14,825 nt of DNA from Acidobacteriaceae bacterium (GTDB taxonomy: Bacteria > Acidobacteriota > Terriglobia > Terriglobales > Acidobacteriaceae), in assembly GCA_003152795.1 (NCBI GenBank), contig PMBA01000258.1, forward strand, positions 1 through 14,825, read 5' to 3'. Position numbers and translations under genes: made by a program. How positions within the stretch are numbered: the first letter of the stretch is position 1; the number at the start of each line of letters is the position of its first letter. The notes beneath the pieces were generated by a model. That model was not told the origin of the DNA and made no database searches. It was given only the letters and a program-made list of their open reading frames with translations. Positions 1 through 9,552 of the stretch are shown one piece after another.

Positions 1-960
1 GCGGGGGAGCGGTTCGCCAGGCTCATACTGGAAATTCAGGCGCTCGCGTTCCACCACCAGCGGGCGGTTATGCACCTGGGTGTGAATGTTTCCGATGTAC
101 TCGCCGATGATGCCCATGAACAGAAGCTGGAGCGATCCCAGAAAAAACATCCCGATGGCGATGGGCGCAATGCCCAAAGTGAACTCATGCCAGAACAATA
201 GCTTGTATGCAAAGTAGGCCATGCCGCCCAGTAAAGAGAGCAGCGATCCGACAAACCCCGAGAACGTGACCAGGCGCAGTGGAACCTTGGAGAGTTTGGT
301 GATGCCGAGCATGGCAAGATCGTAGAGGGTGTAGAAATTGTTCTTGGACTTCCCACTCTTACGCCGCTGCTGCACATACTCTACTTCGGTGTGGGGAAGG
401 CCGATCTCGGCGATCATGCCCCGGAAATAGGGATAGGGATCGCCAAACTGACGGACGAGGTCGATGACCTGTCGATCATAGAGCCCGAAGCCGGTGAAGT
501 TTTCGTAGGTCTCGATGTCGTCGGAGAGACGGTTGACCAGTCGGTAGAACAGTTTCCGCACCAGAAACATCGGTGCGGCCTCGTGGCTCTGATGCTTGAC
601 CCCGATCACAATCGGTGTGCCTTTTTCCCACTCCTCGAGCAGTTGCGCCAGAACTTCGGGCGGGTCCTGCAGATCCGACATGAGGACAATCACAGCATCG
701 CCACGGGCTTGCAGCAGCGCATGCATCGGGGAACGGACGTGTCCGAAGTTGCGCGCATTGCGGATCACCTTAACGTTCGAGTCCGCGGCCGCGATCTCGC
801 TGAGGACAGTAAAGGTCGTGTCGCGCGACGCGTTGTCGATGAAGATGTGCTCGTAGCGGTACGTTCCGAGGGTCAGCATCAGCTCACGCACGCGCTCGTA
901 AACTTCGCGGACGTTGCCTTCCTCGTTGAAGCACGGTGTCACTACGCTGATGGTTTTCAT
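1..960 (-). CDS. Membrane-anchored family 2 glycosyltransferase (DPM1/GtrB/ArnC-like), 3' end cut by window edge
   Basis: The frame opens at an ATG (958-960) and stays open to base 1, giving about 320 residues without a stop; members of this family usually have 310-340, so little is missing. The start MKTISVVTPCFNEEGN is the classic GT-A nucleotide-binding beginning, and SDLQDPPE near residue 95 is the family's metal/nucleotide-binding motif. Two hydrophobic segments near residues 235-260 and 270-295 end in the GEYIGNI motif typical of polyprenyl-phosphate sugar transferases. Such enzymes move a sugar from an NDP donor to undecaprenyl phosphate at the inner membrane face. It starts 13 bp after the NeuB-like gene, with a GAGG overlapping that gene's stop region as a possible Shine-Dalgarno. 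Family assignment is firm; the sugar it transfers is unknown, and the product of this cluster is an obvious candidate. Confidence 0.9.
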   Translation of the reverse strand, partial: MKTISVVTPCFNEEGNVREVYERVRELMLTLGTYRYEHIFIDNASRDTTFTVLSEIAAADSNVKVIRNARNFGHVRSPMHALLQARGDAVIVLMSDLQDPPEVLAQLLEEWEKGTPIVIGVKHQSHEAAPMFLVRKLFYRLVNRLSDDIETYENFTGFGLYDRQVIDLVRQFGDPYPYFRGMIAEIGLPHTEVEYVQQRRKSGKSKNNFYTLYDLAMLGITKLSKVPLRLVTFSGFVGSLLSLLGGMAYFAYKLLFWHEFTLGIAPIAIGMFFLGSLQLLFMGIIGEYIGNIHTQVHNRPLVVERERLNFQYEPGEPLPR

Positions 961-973
961 TTCGTGAAAAGCC

Positions 974-2101
974 TCACTTGCGGCCGCCCGCTGTTGCCGC
1001 GCGCGCAGCGCCTTGGGGTGGCAGACCCCGGTGGTAGATCAGTTCGGTGAGCGACGGAATGTTGGCATACGGGCTGTCAATCGCGTCGATCATGATGGGC
1101 TGATCTTTGGGCACGGGTTTCAGGATGACTTCGCCCCGCATCAGTTCGCGGCAGGAGATTTGTCCCTGCTGCAGAGGAATCGCCAGATAGACGTCGGCAT
1201 CCTGAAGAACGTGGCCAACTGGAAGATCGTGCTTTGCGTAAACCCCGCGAACGAGCGAGTCCAGATAGGCAACTTCCTTTTGCGGAGGCAGACGCTTCTG
1301 TGTTCCCGGAGCGCCGCACATTCTCTTGGCGCGTTGAAAAGCCTTGAACCAGGTGTCGACCTGCTCCGGCACCGAGCAGTAGGGAGAAACAGTCATGCCC
1401 TCGGTTTGAATGTCGACATGGCGCTCGAAAGTCCGCGCGCCTTTCGCATAGGCCATCAGCATCGACGAAGTCCAGTCACGGTACTCGTGCGTGGAAAAGC
1501 CGATGGTGTGATTGGGATAGCGGCTGCGGAGATAGTCGATCTGGTTGAGTTCGATGTCGCAATCTTCAGAAGGATACAGCGAGACGCAGTGGTTAATGGC
1601 CAGCGGGATATGACGATTGTCGAAGAACGTGACCAGGTCGTCGATGTCCTTCAGAGAAGAGCCGCCAGTGGAGACAATGACCGGCTTCTTCGTCTTTGCT
1701 ATCCTTTCAATCAATATCCAATCGTTGCAGTCCGAGCTCGCGATTTTGAGAATGGAAATGCCAAGCTCGCAGCAGAAGTCGACGGAACTCTCGTCGAAGG
1801 GAGTTGCCATCGGGATGCAGCTGGCGGCGCGGACGGCTTGCACCAGGGTGGCGAAATCCTCTGGTTGCAGGCGCGTGTCGAGCGTTTTCTTGATGTAGCG
1901 GATGTCGTCGCGCTGGCGAAAATCCCGATGAATGAAGCTGTCGACATCGCGTAATTGCAGCTTGATCGCAGCCCGTACGTTGTTGAAGCGCACCACCTGC
2001 GCATAGTTACTGATGATCTTCAGGCCTCGCTGCACGTCGCCCAGGTGGTTATTGGCCACTTCGAGCACGAATAACTCGTCGAATATATCATTGCCAGTCA
2101 T
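974..2101 (-). CDS. NeuB/SpsE-family PEP-dependent sugar acid synthase (sialic acid synthase-like)
   Basis: This 375-residue protein has the two-domain layout of NeuB: a TIM barrel (about 1-275) and a C-terminal SAF/antifreeze-like domain (about 285-345). Family enzymes condense phosphoenolpyruvate with an aldose to make a nonulosonic-type acid. Visible matches are LEVANNHLG (E14), AIKLQ (K47), ILKIASSD, a NHCVSLYPS segment in the PEP-binding region, the two expected metal-ligand histidines in GFSTHE and FERHVD, and the SAF arginine in LVRGVYA (R285). The loop after FERHVD lacks the GPDH-type motif of true sialic acid synthases, and the usual glutamate of the KIxSGE motif is Asp, so the substrate probably differs. 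The ATG at 2101 gives a normal family N-terminus; a GTG at 2149 would add 16 residues and has no better ribosome site. No NeuC or CMP-transferase (NeuA) gene is in view. Sampled stretches near 50% GC are lower than in its neighbours. Confidence 0.87.
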   Translation of the reverse strand: MTGNDIFDELFVLEVANNHLGDVQRGLKIISNYAQVVRFNNVRAAIKLQLRDVDSFIHRDFRQRDDIRYIKKTLDTRLQPEDFATLVQAVRAASCIPMATPFDESSVDFCCELGISILKIASSDCNDWILIERIAKTKKPVIVSTGGSSLKDIDDLVTFFDNRHIPLAINHCVSLYPSEDCDIELNQIDYLRSRYPNHTIGFSTHEYRDWTSSMLMAYAKGARTFERHVDIQTEGMTVSPYCSVPEQVDTWFKAFQRAKRMCGAPGTQKRLPPQKEVAYLDSLVRGVYAKHDLPVGHVLQDADVYLAIPLQQGQISCRELMRGEVILKPVPKDQPIMIDAIDSPYANIPSLTELIYHRGLPPQGAARAATAGGRK

Positions 2102-2172
2102 GATGTTACTTGCACGCCCCGTTCGTCGCGCCCTCGCGTTCCAGGGCACGGCCTATTTGTATGGTAATGTCC

Positions 2173-3981
2173 TTATTCCTTGATCATATTGTCCATTAGT
2201 TCAGTCTCACCCAGGAAAGGGTACATGTCCTCTAGTTCAGGAGAGACGATCCGCCCATCGGGTAACTGCCGCGCCCGCGAGCGCGGCTCGAATTCCTGGT
2301 GTGGGTCGAGTACAACGTCAATGAGTGCTGGCCCTTCGGCCGCCAGCGCCAGGTCAATTTGGCTTAGCTGCGACTGGCGGTCCACGCGAGTCGATGGAAT
2401 GCCGTAGGCGCAGGCTATCTTGACCATGTCCGGGAGGGAAACGCCGCTCGCAGCGCTCTCTCCGGTCAAACGGCCGAAGAAGCTGGATTCCGTCATCCGC
2501 ATGGAAAGGTAGCCGGAGTTATTCAGGACGAAAATCTTCAGGGGTAAGTGGTGATGGACGACAGTTTGTAGCTCCTGAATGTTCATTTGAATGCTGCCGT
2601 CTCCAGCCACGCAGATCACACGCTTGCCGGGATGGGCGAAAGCCGCTCCGATGGCTGCGGGCAGGTCGTAACCCATGGAAGCGGATCCGGAGTTGGAAAA
2701 GAGCCGTTGGTTCTTGCGCAAACGCATGGTCTGGAAAGGCACGATGCAGGCGCTTGCATTGCCGCAGACGATGACATCGTCGTCGGCGAGTCGCGCCGAC
2801 AGTTGCTCGATAAAGTAGTAAGGGTTCAACGGCGGCCCGGGTTGGCGCTGGCGATCATGGACGACCGGGTAGCGTCGGACGCGCTCGCGACACCAGGCGA
2901 GCCACGGCGCGTGAACCCCGGCGTGGTTGTTGTTGGTGTCACACTGGCGCAGGAGTTCCCGCAGAAAGCGTTTGAGGTCGCAGTGGATGGCCCTGTCCGG
3001 CCGGATGGTGGGTTTCCTGAACTCCGCGGTGTCGATATCAACCTGTATCTTGAAAGCATGCGGCGCGAACGACTGCCAGTTGTAACTGGTTTGGCGGATG
3101 TTGAGGCGCGATCCCAGGATCAATAGAAGGTCGGCATTTTGTACCGTGAAGTTTCCGGCGCGATCGCCGATGGTGCCCTGGCGCCCGCAAAAGAGGGGAT
3201 CGCCGGAGGCGATGAGGTCATGCGTCCAGGCGGTGGTGACGGGCACGCCGAGGCGGTGAACAAGTTCGTCGAATTCGGCGGCGGCATGGGCGGCGCGCAC
3301 GCCGGTGCCGGCAAGGATTGCCGGACGCTTTGCGTGTTTGATGCGGTCGAGGACTTCATGGCAAGCGGAACTCAGCTGGGAAGCATCGCACTGCGGATTG
3401 GGTTGTGCGGCATCGTCCTCCGCCGGATCGTAGGCGAGAAGCGTGGCGGGATCGACCGGCGCGGCTTGCACATCAACCGGAATATCGAGCCAGCAAGGAC
3501 CGGGGCGTCCGCTTTGTGCCAGGTGCCAGGCCCGCTCCAGGTGATAGCGGACGGTTAGGGGATCGTCGATCATCACCGCGTACTTGGTGATGTTCTTGAC
3601 CATGGCGATGATGTCGGCCTCCTGGTCTCCGAGTTGACGCAGGCCGGTGATCCCCTGGGCCCGCATGCAGGTTTCGCGCTTGACCTGGCCGGAAACGACG
3701 AGCATCGGGATGGAGTCGGTCCACGCCCCGAAAACTCCGTTCATCGCGTTGATACCGCCGGGCCCGGTGGTGACGTTGACCACGCCCGGTAGATCGCTGA
3801 GGCGGGCATAGGCTTCGGCGGCCATCGCGGAAGCTTGTTCGTGGTGATTGCACACGTACTGAATGCGCGGCTCCTTGCCAATGGAGTCGTTGAGGTGCAT
3901 GGCGCCGCCGCCGGTGACCAGGAAAATGTGGCGCACTCCCCAATCGGCAAGCTGCCCGACGATGTAGTCGGCAAGCTTCAT
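2173..3981 (-). CDS. ThDP-dependent acetolactate-synthase-like enzyme of surface-sugar clusters
   Basis: The 602-residue protein has the three-domain layout of pyruvate-decarboxylating ThDP enzymes. The N-terminal pyrimidine-binding domain carries the cofactor-activating glutamate in NHHEQASA (E48); a central domain follows (about 200-340, with LLILGSRLNIRQ). The C-terminal domain has the ThDP/Mg motif GDG at 460-462 ending in NN at 488-489. Relatives are annotated as acetolactate synthase large subunits, but here there is no small subunit and no ilv genes, only sugar genes. In yersiniose biosynthesis a related enzyme, YerE, adds an acetyl unit from pyruvate to C4 of CDP-4-keto-3,6-dideoxyglucose, the sugar that rfbFGH would make. 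That role is inferred here. The start ATG overlaps the methyltransferase stop as ATGA (3978-3981), implying coupled translation. Alternatives are a 2-oxoacid decarboxylase or another carboligase. Confidence 0.9.
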   Translation of the reverse strand: MKLADYIVGQLADWGVRHIFLVTGGGAMHLNDSIGKEPRIQYVCNHHEQASAMAAEAYARLSDLPGVVNVTTGPGGINAMNGVFGAWTDSIPMLVVSGQVKRETCMRAQGITGLRQLGDQEADIIAMVKNITKYAVMIDDPLTVRYHLERAWHLAQSGRPGPCWLDIPVDVQAAPVDPATLLAYDPAEDDAAQPNPQCDASQLSSACHEVLDRIKHAKRPAILAGTGVRAAHAAAEFDELVHRLGVPVTTAWTHDLIASGDPLFCGRQGTIGDRAGNFTVQNADLLLILGSRLNIRQTSYNWQSFAPHAFKIQVDIDTAEFRKPTIRPDRAIHCDLKRFLRELLRQCDTNNNHAGVHAPWLAWCRERVRRYPVVHDRQRQPGPPLNPYYFIEQLSARLADDDVIVCGNASACIVPFQTMRLRKNQRLFSNSGSASMGYDLPAAIGAAFAHPGKRVICVAGDGSIQMNIQELQTVVHHHLPLKIFVLNNSGYLSMRMTESSFFGRLTGESAASGVSLPDMVKIACAYGIPSTRVDRQSQLSQIDLALAAEGPALIDVVLDPHQEFEPRSRARQLPDGRIVSPELEDMYPFLGETELMDNMIKE

Positions 3982-5276
3982 GAGCGGCGGCCCTCCGAGT
4001 CCACTGCCGAGTCAACGGTGGAGTGGGCCACCTCATGCGAGTTCTGAAGCAATGAGAGAACCGGATTCCTTAGTCCGAGGCGCCGGATTTGCGTGCCGAT
4101 CTCGTTGTTGTGAAGCAAGGTCGCGATGATGACCGGCATGCTGGCATCGGCGATTTCCTGCTGACCTAGTTCCTCCGGACCGATGATGTGTGCGCCCGCC
4201 AGCATCTTGCCTCGCAGAATGGGGTTGTTGTCCACCACCGCGCGGACTTCAACCTGCGCGAGACAGGGAAGAGCGAGCAGCTTCATCGCGAATTGCCCTG
4301 CACCCCAAAGAACCACGCGCCGGGTGTTTGCCAGTTGGTTCGCCAGGTGATGGTTGATCCTTTCCATCTGCTCGGTGGAATGTCGGATATAGGCAGCGAT
4401 CCGGGACGGCAACTCCTGATCGCAAACCACCATGTGTTCGTCCGCCCTTCCTCCGTTGTCGCGGAAGAGTCCGAAAACTGCCGGGTACAGCGTGTCTTCC
4501 GCAGTCTGGATAGTTTTCTGTTGCACCACGGTGGGTTGGAAGCCGAAGCGGCGGCCGGTGTTTTCGAGCGCGCGCGCCGAAAAGTGGTTGATGTGCTCGG
4601 TATTGAATTCCTGGAACGGCGCGTAGAGATAGTCGTCGTAACGACTTGCATCGGGAGTTTCCAGATACAAATAGCCACCCGGCGCCAGCAGACGGCGGGC
4701 GGCGGTGAAGAATGCCGGAATGTCGTAGATGTGTTCGAGCACGTGGCTGAACACGACACAATCAAATTTTGGCAGGTGTGCCGGCGCCGAGGCGGCCGAG
4801 ATTGATCCAACGTAGGCCTCAAAGCCACGTTCGCGGCACGCAGCCGCGCTTCGCGGCGAAGGATCGAGCCCGGCAACGGCGGTGAATCCCTGGTCGCGGA
4901 GGGCAGTCAGCAGCCCGCCCGTGGCGCAACCGGCGTCCAGAATGCTGGCGGCTCGCGAAGGCAACGCGCGGGCGATGTCGGAGGCAGTGGTGCTGAGTCG
5001 AGCCGCGTCGTATGGGGAAATACCGCTCCCGGTCGCGGTCGCCGAGTCGTCGTACTTCGACCACTCGCAATAGAAACGATCGTAGTCGCGCTGGGTAGCG
5101 GCGGGATCGGCGTATACGAAGCCGCAGCGCCGGCACACCGCGACGTTGTACTCGCTGGCCAGGGGATAGCCGTCGGGAACGATGAACCGCTGGTGATGGC
5201 TGACCGTATATCCGGTTGCCCCGCAGGCGCCGCAGGCGCGATGGGGCTGAGGACTCAGAGTAGCGGCGCTATGCAT
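3978..5276 (-). CDS. Class I SAM-dependent sugar C-methyltransferase with zinc finger (TylC3-like)
   Basis: The 432-residue protein shows three parts. The first is an N-terminal zinc-binding domain with two CxxC pairs (C15/C18 and C48/C51). The second is a Rossmann methyltransferase core with SAM motif I DAGCATG (from D114), acidic loop LDP (137-139) and HVLEH (178-182), followed by EFNTEHINHFS (223-233), which carries the Glu-His pair expected in NDP-4-ketosugar C-methyltransferases. The third is a C-terminal Rossmann-like domain starting VVLWGAG (321-327) with VVDNNP. Family members add a methyl group to the carbon next to a 4-keto group of an NDP-sugar. CDP-4-keto-3,6-dideoxyglucose from rfbFGH is a plausible substrate (inference). 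The start was set at the ATG at 5276, which has a GAGGG site and overlaps the upstream stop by 8 bp. The open frame runs on to 5516, but that extra part is inside the upstream gene and reads as low-complexity Arg/Pro sequence. Confidence 0.88.
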   Translation of the reverse strand: MHSAATLSPQPHRACGACGATGYTVSHHQRFIVPDGYPLASEYNVAVCRRCGFVYADPAATQRDYDRFYCEWSKYDDSATATGSGISPYDAARLSTTASDIARALPSRAASILDAGCATGGLLTALRDQGFTAVAGLDPSPRSAAACRERGFEAYVGSISAASAPAHLPKFDCVVFSHVLEHIYDIPAFFTAARRLLAPGGYLYLETPDASRYDDYLYAPFQEFNTEHINHFSARALENTGRRFGFQPTVVQQKTIQTAEDTLYPAVFGLFRDNGGRADEHMVVCDQELPSRIAAYIRHSTEQMERINHHLANQLANTRRVVLWGAGQFAMKLLALPCLAQVEVRAVVDNNPILRGKMLAGAHIIGPEELGQQEIADASMPVIIATLLHNNEIGTQIRRLGLRNPVLSLLQNSHEVAHSTVDSAVDSEGRRS

Positions 5277-6390
5277 GGGACCCTCGTGCGGTAACTGCGG
5301 TGGTGAAAATCCCCGGTTCGGAAAATGCATTTCCCAAAAACCAGGCGTGGGTGCGGCAGATGGCTTCACGCAGCGGCACCTCGACGCGAAGCCCCAGTTC
5401 CTCGCGTGCTCTAGCCGTGCAGGGCACGTAGCGGTGTACGGGGGCGCCGGGCGCCGCCATCGAAGCGATGTCGACGTCAACTTCCGGTGGCTGTGCGGCG
5501 GCGACCTCGCGCGCAAGTGTGGCGATGTTCAGGGCTTCTTCGGAGCCGACGTTATAGGCCCGGCGCGGTTGTCCCCGGAAAAGAATGGTCCAGAGCCACA
5601 CCACCAGATCGGACGCGTAAAGATAGGATCGCACCGGGGAGCCGTCGCCCTGGACGCGAATCGTACGATCGTGCAGACGATCGGCGATGAAGTTGCCGAT
5701 GGCGAAGTGCGCGTCCAGCCTCATGTAGGGGCCGGCGAAAGCGAAGCAGCGCGCCACCGTGGTTGCAAAGCGCGGAGAACTAGCCAGCGCGCACAGTAGC
5801 TCCGCGGCCCGTTTCCCTTCAGCGTAGGCATTTGCCGGGTCGAGAGGATCGGGCCCGCCGTTAAAAGACTCACTCATGTGGGTAAGTTGCGGCGGCTGCT
5901 TGCCATAGACCGCGCCCGAACTGACGAACAGAAACCTGGCGGCCGAACTGGCGATGGAGAACTGCAGGGCGCGGCGCGTGCCTTCGACTATGGTGTCGAA
6001 CATCACGCGGGGGGCTTCGCTGTTCAGCGTGGCGCTGGCTTCGGTCGCGGCATGAATGACGTGTGAAAAGGCGCCTTGAGGAAAGTCGCCGTGCCGAACG
6101 TCGGCGGCGTGCAGGCTGATGGCTGGATCCTGCGCCAGGTGCGGCGCTTTTTGAGCCAGCAGCTCCGGATGCCGGGACAGTCCAACCGCGCGGGCATTGA
6201 GATTCATCCGGCGGTTCGCCCAGGCAAAGCTCTCCAGCAGCCAGCAGCCGAAAAATCCGGTGGCCCCCGTGATCAGGATGCGCTGGCCGCGCAGTTCATG
6301 CCAAAGAGGCTCGGTGCGCGCGAGGATGTGATTGAGATCGTCGGTCAGACGGTTGCTTGCGACTGCTTGATTCATGGTTGCGTGACTCAT
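5269..6390 (-). CDS. NAD(P)-dependent sugar epimerase/dehydratase/reductase (extended SDR family)
   Basis: The 373-residue protein is an extended short-chain dehydrogenase/reductase acting on nucleotide sugars. The dinucleotide-binding motif TGATGFFG is at 41-48, the catalytic serine region FVSSGAVYG at 155-163, and the catalytic Tyr/Lys pair in AYAEGK (Y189, K193). A substrate-domain segment YLYASDL and a YNVGSE motif typical of UDP/dTDP/CDP-sugar SDRs follow. It comes 11 bp after rfbH and overlaps the methyltransferase gene. Position suggests it reduces or epimerises the CDP-4-keto-3,6-dideoxy sugar, as RfbJ (abequose synthase) or RfbE (tyvelose epimerase) do in Salmonella, but the sequence does not let me choose between these. 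About 40 residues precede the Rossmann fold. Two in-frame ATGs (6390 and 6375) lie in a short tandem duplication, so the exact start is uncertain by five codons. Confidence 0.85.
   Translation of the reverse strand: MSHATMNQAVASNRLTDDLNHILARTEPLWHELRGQRILITGATGFFGCWLLESFAWANRRMNLNARAVGLSRHPELLAQKAPHLAQDPAISLHAADVRHGDFPQGAFSHVIHAATEASATLNSEAPRVMFDTIVEGTRRALQFSIASSAARFLFVSSGAVYGKQPPQLTHMSESFNGGPDPLDPANAYAEGKRAAELLCALASSPRFATTVARCFAFAGPYMRLDAHFAIGNFIADRLHDRTIRVQGDGSPVRSYLYASDLVVWLWTILFRGQPRRAYNVGSEEALNIATLAREVAAAQPPEVDVDIASMAAPGAPVHRYVPCTARAREELGLRVEVPLREAICRTHAWFLGNAFSEPGIFTTAVTARGSHA
5281..5285 (-). promoter_or_regulatory. Ribosome-binding site GAGGG of the C-methyltransferase gene
   Basis: On the minus strand GAGGG lies 4 nt before the ATG at 5276, inside the last codons of the upstream sugar epimerase gene. 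It supports this start over the longer open frame to 5516, and it suggests coupled translation of the two genes, whose ends overlap by 8 bp. Confidence 0.5.
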
Positions 6391-6399
6391 GGTTGCGTG
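6373..6399. repeat. 15-bp-period tandem duplication covering the SDR gene start
   Basis: The 12-mer CATGGTTGCGTG occurs at 6373-6384 and again at 6388-6399, a period of 15 bp. On the minus strand each copy contains an ATG in the same frame, so the sugar epimerase gene has duplicated start codons five codons apart, each preceded by ACGCAACC. The best purine-rich site, GGAG at 6406-6409, is 15 nt from the first ATG, which is rather far. Confidence 0.75.
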
Positions 6400-6401
6400 G
6401 C

Positions 6402-7754
6402 CTAAGCTCCGCGAACGGCGGAGGCTGCCTTCGGGATCTGATGGAAAGTCTCCGCCATGTAATCGATCATCGCTTGCGTGATGCCGGGGTAGAGGCCGAT
6501 CCAGAAAACGCTGTTCATTACAAAGTCGGTGTTCCGCAAGTCGCCAATCACCCGCCGTTGAATGTCGCGATAGGCGGGTTGGCGCAGCAGGTTGCCGCCA
6601 AAGAGCAGGCGGGTAGCGATGTTCCGAGACTCCAGAAAACGCACCACCTGGCTGCGGGTGGCCGGCGAACCCGGACGAATCGCTAAAGGAAAACCGAACC
6701 AGCTTGGGTCCGAATGCGTGGTGGCTTCGGGCAAAATGAAAATGTCGTCGAGATCGCTCAGGGCGGCGTGAAGTTTGGCGAAGTTTGCCCGCCGGGCCGC
6801 GATGAAATCAGGCAACTTCTTCAGTTGCGCGACTCCAACCGCGGCTTGCAGGTCGGTTGCTTTCAGGTTGTAGCCGATGTGGCTGTAGATATATTTGTGG
6901 TCGTATCCGCTGGGCAGGTCGCCCAGTTTCCATTCAAAGCGGCAACCGCAGGTGTTGGATTTTCCCGGATCGCACCAGCAGTCCCGGCCCCAGTCGCGAA
7001 ATGACTCGGCCAGTTTCTTGAGTGCGGGAGACTGGGTGAGCACGCATCCGCCCTCGCCCATGGTGATGTGGTGCGCGGGATAGAAACTGGTCGTCGAGAG
7101 GTGGCCGAACGTGCCAACCCCGCGCCCCTGGTAGAGCGATCCGACGGCATCGCAACAATCCTCGATCACCCAGAGATTGTGTTTATTTGCCAGCGCCATG
7201 ACGGCATCGACGTCAAACGGGTTACCGAGCGTGTGCGCCAGCATGATGGCTTTCGTTCGATCGGAAACGGCGGCTTCAAGTTGAGTGCCATCGACGTTGT
7301 AAGTGGGTAGCTGAACGTCGACAAAGACCGGGATGAGCCCGTTCTGAATGATCGGGTTGACCGTCGTCGGAAATCCGGCGGCCACGGTGATAACTTCGTC
7401 TCCGGCCGTGAGCCTTCGATCGCCGAGCGACGGCGAGGTAAGGCACGAAAGAGCCGCGAGGTTGGCGGAGGATCCGGAATTAACCAGCGAGGCGCAGCGC
7501 ACGCCCATGAAAGCGGCAAATTCGCGTTCAAACTGGGCGGCAAAGCGCCCGGTGGTGAGCCACGCATCAAGCGAGGCTTCCACCAGAAGTTCAAGCTCGG
7601 TGCTGTCCAGAACTTTTCCCGAGACCGGGACGCTGCTCTGGCCGGGCACGAATGCCTGCGGAGCCAGTGCGGCGTCGTAGTACTGCTTCACGAGCGCACC
7701 GATTTCTTTGCGGAGCTCGCCGGCAGTTTTGGTCGTTGCCGTTGTCATTGTCAT
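6402..7754 (-). CDS. rfbH: CDP-4-keto-6-deoxy-D-glucose 3-dehydratase (E1)
   Basis: The 450-residue protein is the PMP-dependent, iron-sulfur dehydratase that removes the C3 hydroxyl of CDP-4-keto-6-deoxyglucose, the defining step of 3,6-dideoxyhexose synthesis (also called DdhC or AscC). It has the aminotransferase fold, but the PLP-binding lysine is replaced by histidine in [14 protein letters not shown] (H228), the hallmark of E1. Four cysteines spaced C201-X57-C259-X1-C261-X7-C269 match the [2Fe-2S] ligand spacing described for the Yersinia enzyme. Length is normal. It follows rfbG after 7 bp; the region before the start contains AAGGGA. Catalysis needs an E3-type flavin/iron-sulfur reductase (DdhD/AscD), which is not in this window. 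The ATG at 7748, two codons on, is an equally possible start. Confidence 0.96.
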   Translation of the reverse strand: MTMTTATTKTAGELRKEIGALVKQYYDAALAPQAFVPGQSSVPVSGKVLDSTELELLVEASLDAWLTTGRFAAQFEREFAAFMGVRCASLVNSGSSANLAALSCLTSPSLGDRRLTAGDEVITVAAGFPTTVNPIIQNGLIPVFVDVQLPTYNVDGTQLEAAVSDRTKAIMLAHTLGNPFDVDAVMALANKHNLWVIEDCCDAVGSLYQGRGVGTFGHLSTTSFYPAHHITMGEGGCVLTQSPALKKLAESFRDWGRDCWCDPGKSNTCGCRFEWKLGDLPSGYDHKYIYSHIGYNLKATDLQAAVGVAQLKKLPDFIAARRANFAKLHAALSDLDDIFILPEATTHSDPSWFGFPLAIRPGSPATRSQVVRFLESRNIATRLLFGGNLLRQPAYRDIQRRVIGDLRNTDFVMNSVFWIGLYPGITQAMIDYMAETFHQIPKAASAVRGA

Positions 7755-7761
7755 CGCCGGG

Positions 7762-8762
<1,001 letters not shown>

Positions 8763-8766
<4 letters not shown>

Positions 8767-9545
8767 TCCGTCCACACTTTCCAGGGGGTCTGCTCGCTCG
8801 CCCAGAGTTCGTTCAGGTACTGGTATTCGCGGTAGGTGTCCATGGCGTAGAAGAAGCCGTCATGGCGATAGGCCATGAGTTGGCCTTCACGCGCCAGTCG
8901 CTCCATGGGTTCACGTTCGAGGACGCATTCCGGGCCGTCGAGGTAGTCGAGCACTCGCCGGTTGAAGACAAAGAAGCCGGCGCTGATCAGGCCGTTTGCC
9001 TTGGGCTTCTCCATGAAGCGCTGGACCCGGCCCTGGGCGTCGGTTTCGAGCACTCCGAAGCGGGAGATGGGCGGCACCGATGTGACCGTTGCCAGGCGGC
9101 CGTGCTGGCGATGAAAGTCCAGCAGGCTGCTGATGTTGACGTCGCTCAGGCCGTCGCCGTAGGTGAGCAGAAACGTGTCGTCGTTACCGAGATAGCGGCC
9201 CACCCGCTGCAGGCGCCCACCCGTCATGGTATCCAACCCGGTATCGGCGAGGGTGACGGCGAAATTCTGTTCCTGATGCGCGCCCATGAATTCAACCTGC
9301 GATTGGCGGCCCAGGCAGATCTTGAAGTCACTGTTCATGGCTTCGTAGTTCAGGAAGTAATCCTTGATCATGTTGCCGCGATATCCAAGACACAGGATGA
9401 ACTCGCGCATCCCGTAGTGGGCGTACATCTTCATGATGTGCCACAGGATGGGACGGCCCCCGATCTCCACCATCGGCTTGGGGCGGAATTCGGTCTCTTC
9501 CCGGAGACGGGTACCTAATCCACCGCACAGAACGACGACCTTCAT
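8763..9545 (-). CDS. rfbF: Glucose-1-phosphate cytidylyltransferase
   Basis: The 260-residue cytoplasmic nucleotidyltransferase makes CDP-glucose from CTP and glucose-1-phosphate, the entry step of CDP-deoxyhexose pathways (also called DdhA). The N-terminus [14 protein letters not shown] carries the pyrophosphorylase loop, followed by [15 protein letters not shown] (K23), the metal-binding aspartate in [10 protein letters not shown] (D131), [12 protein letters not shown], and the late FFYAMDT motif of RfbF. Length matches the usual 257-260. The ATG at 9545 was chosen over an upstream extension to 9590 because it gives the standard N-terminus and has a good AGGAAA site 7 nt away. It is the first gene of the apparent sugar operon and overlaps rfbG by 4 bp. 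Confidence 0.97.
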
Positions 9546-9552
9546 AATCTGG

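Noticed and set aside
391..1954. Long plus-strand open frames opposite the glycosyltransferase and NeuB-like genes
   Set aside because: They are antisense to genes with clear family motifs, show no recognisable domain, and are explained by GC-rich codon bias.
5277..5516. 80-residue N-terminal extension of the C-methyltransferase
   Set aside because: It lies inside the upstream epimerase gene, is Arg/Pro-rich without family similarity, and the ATG at 5276 has its own GAGGG site.
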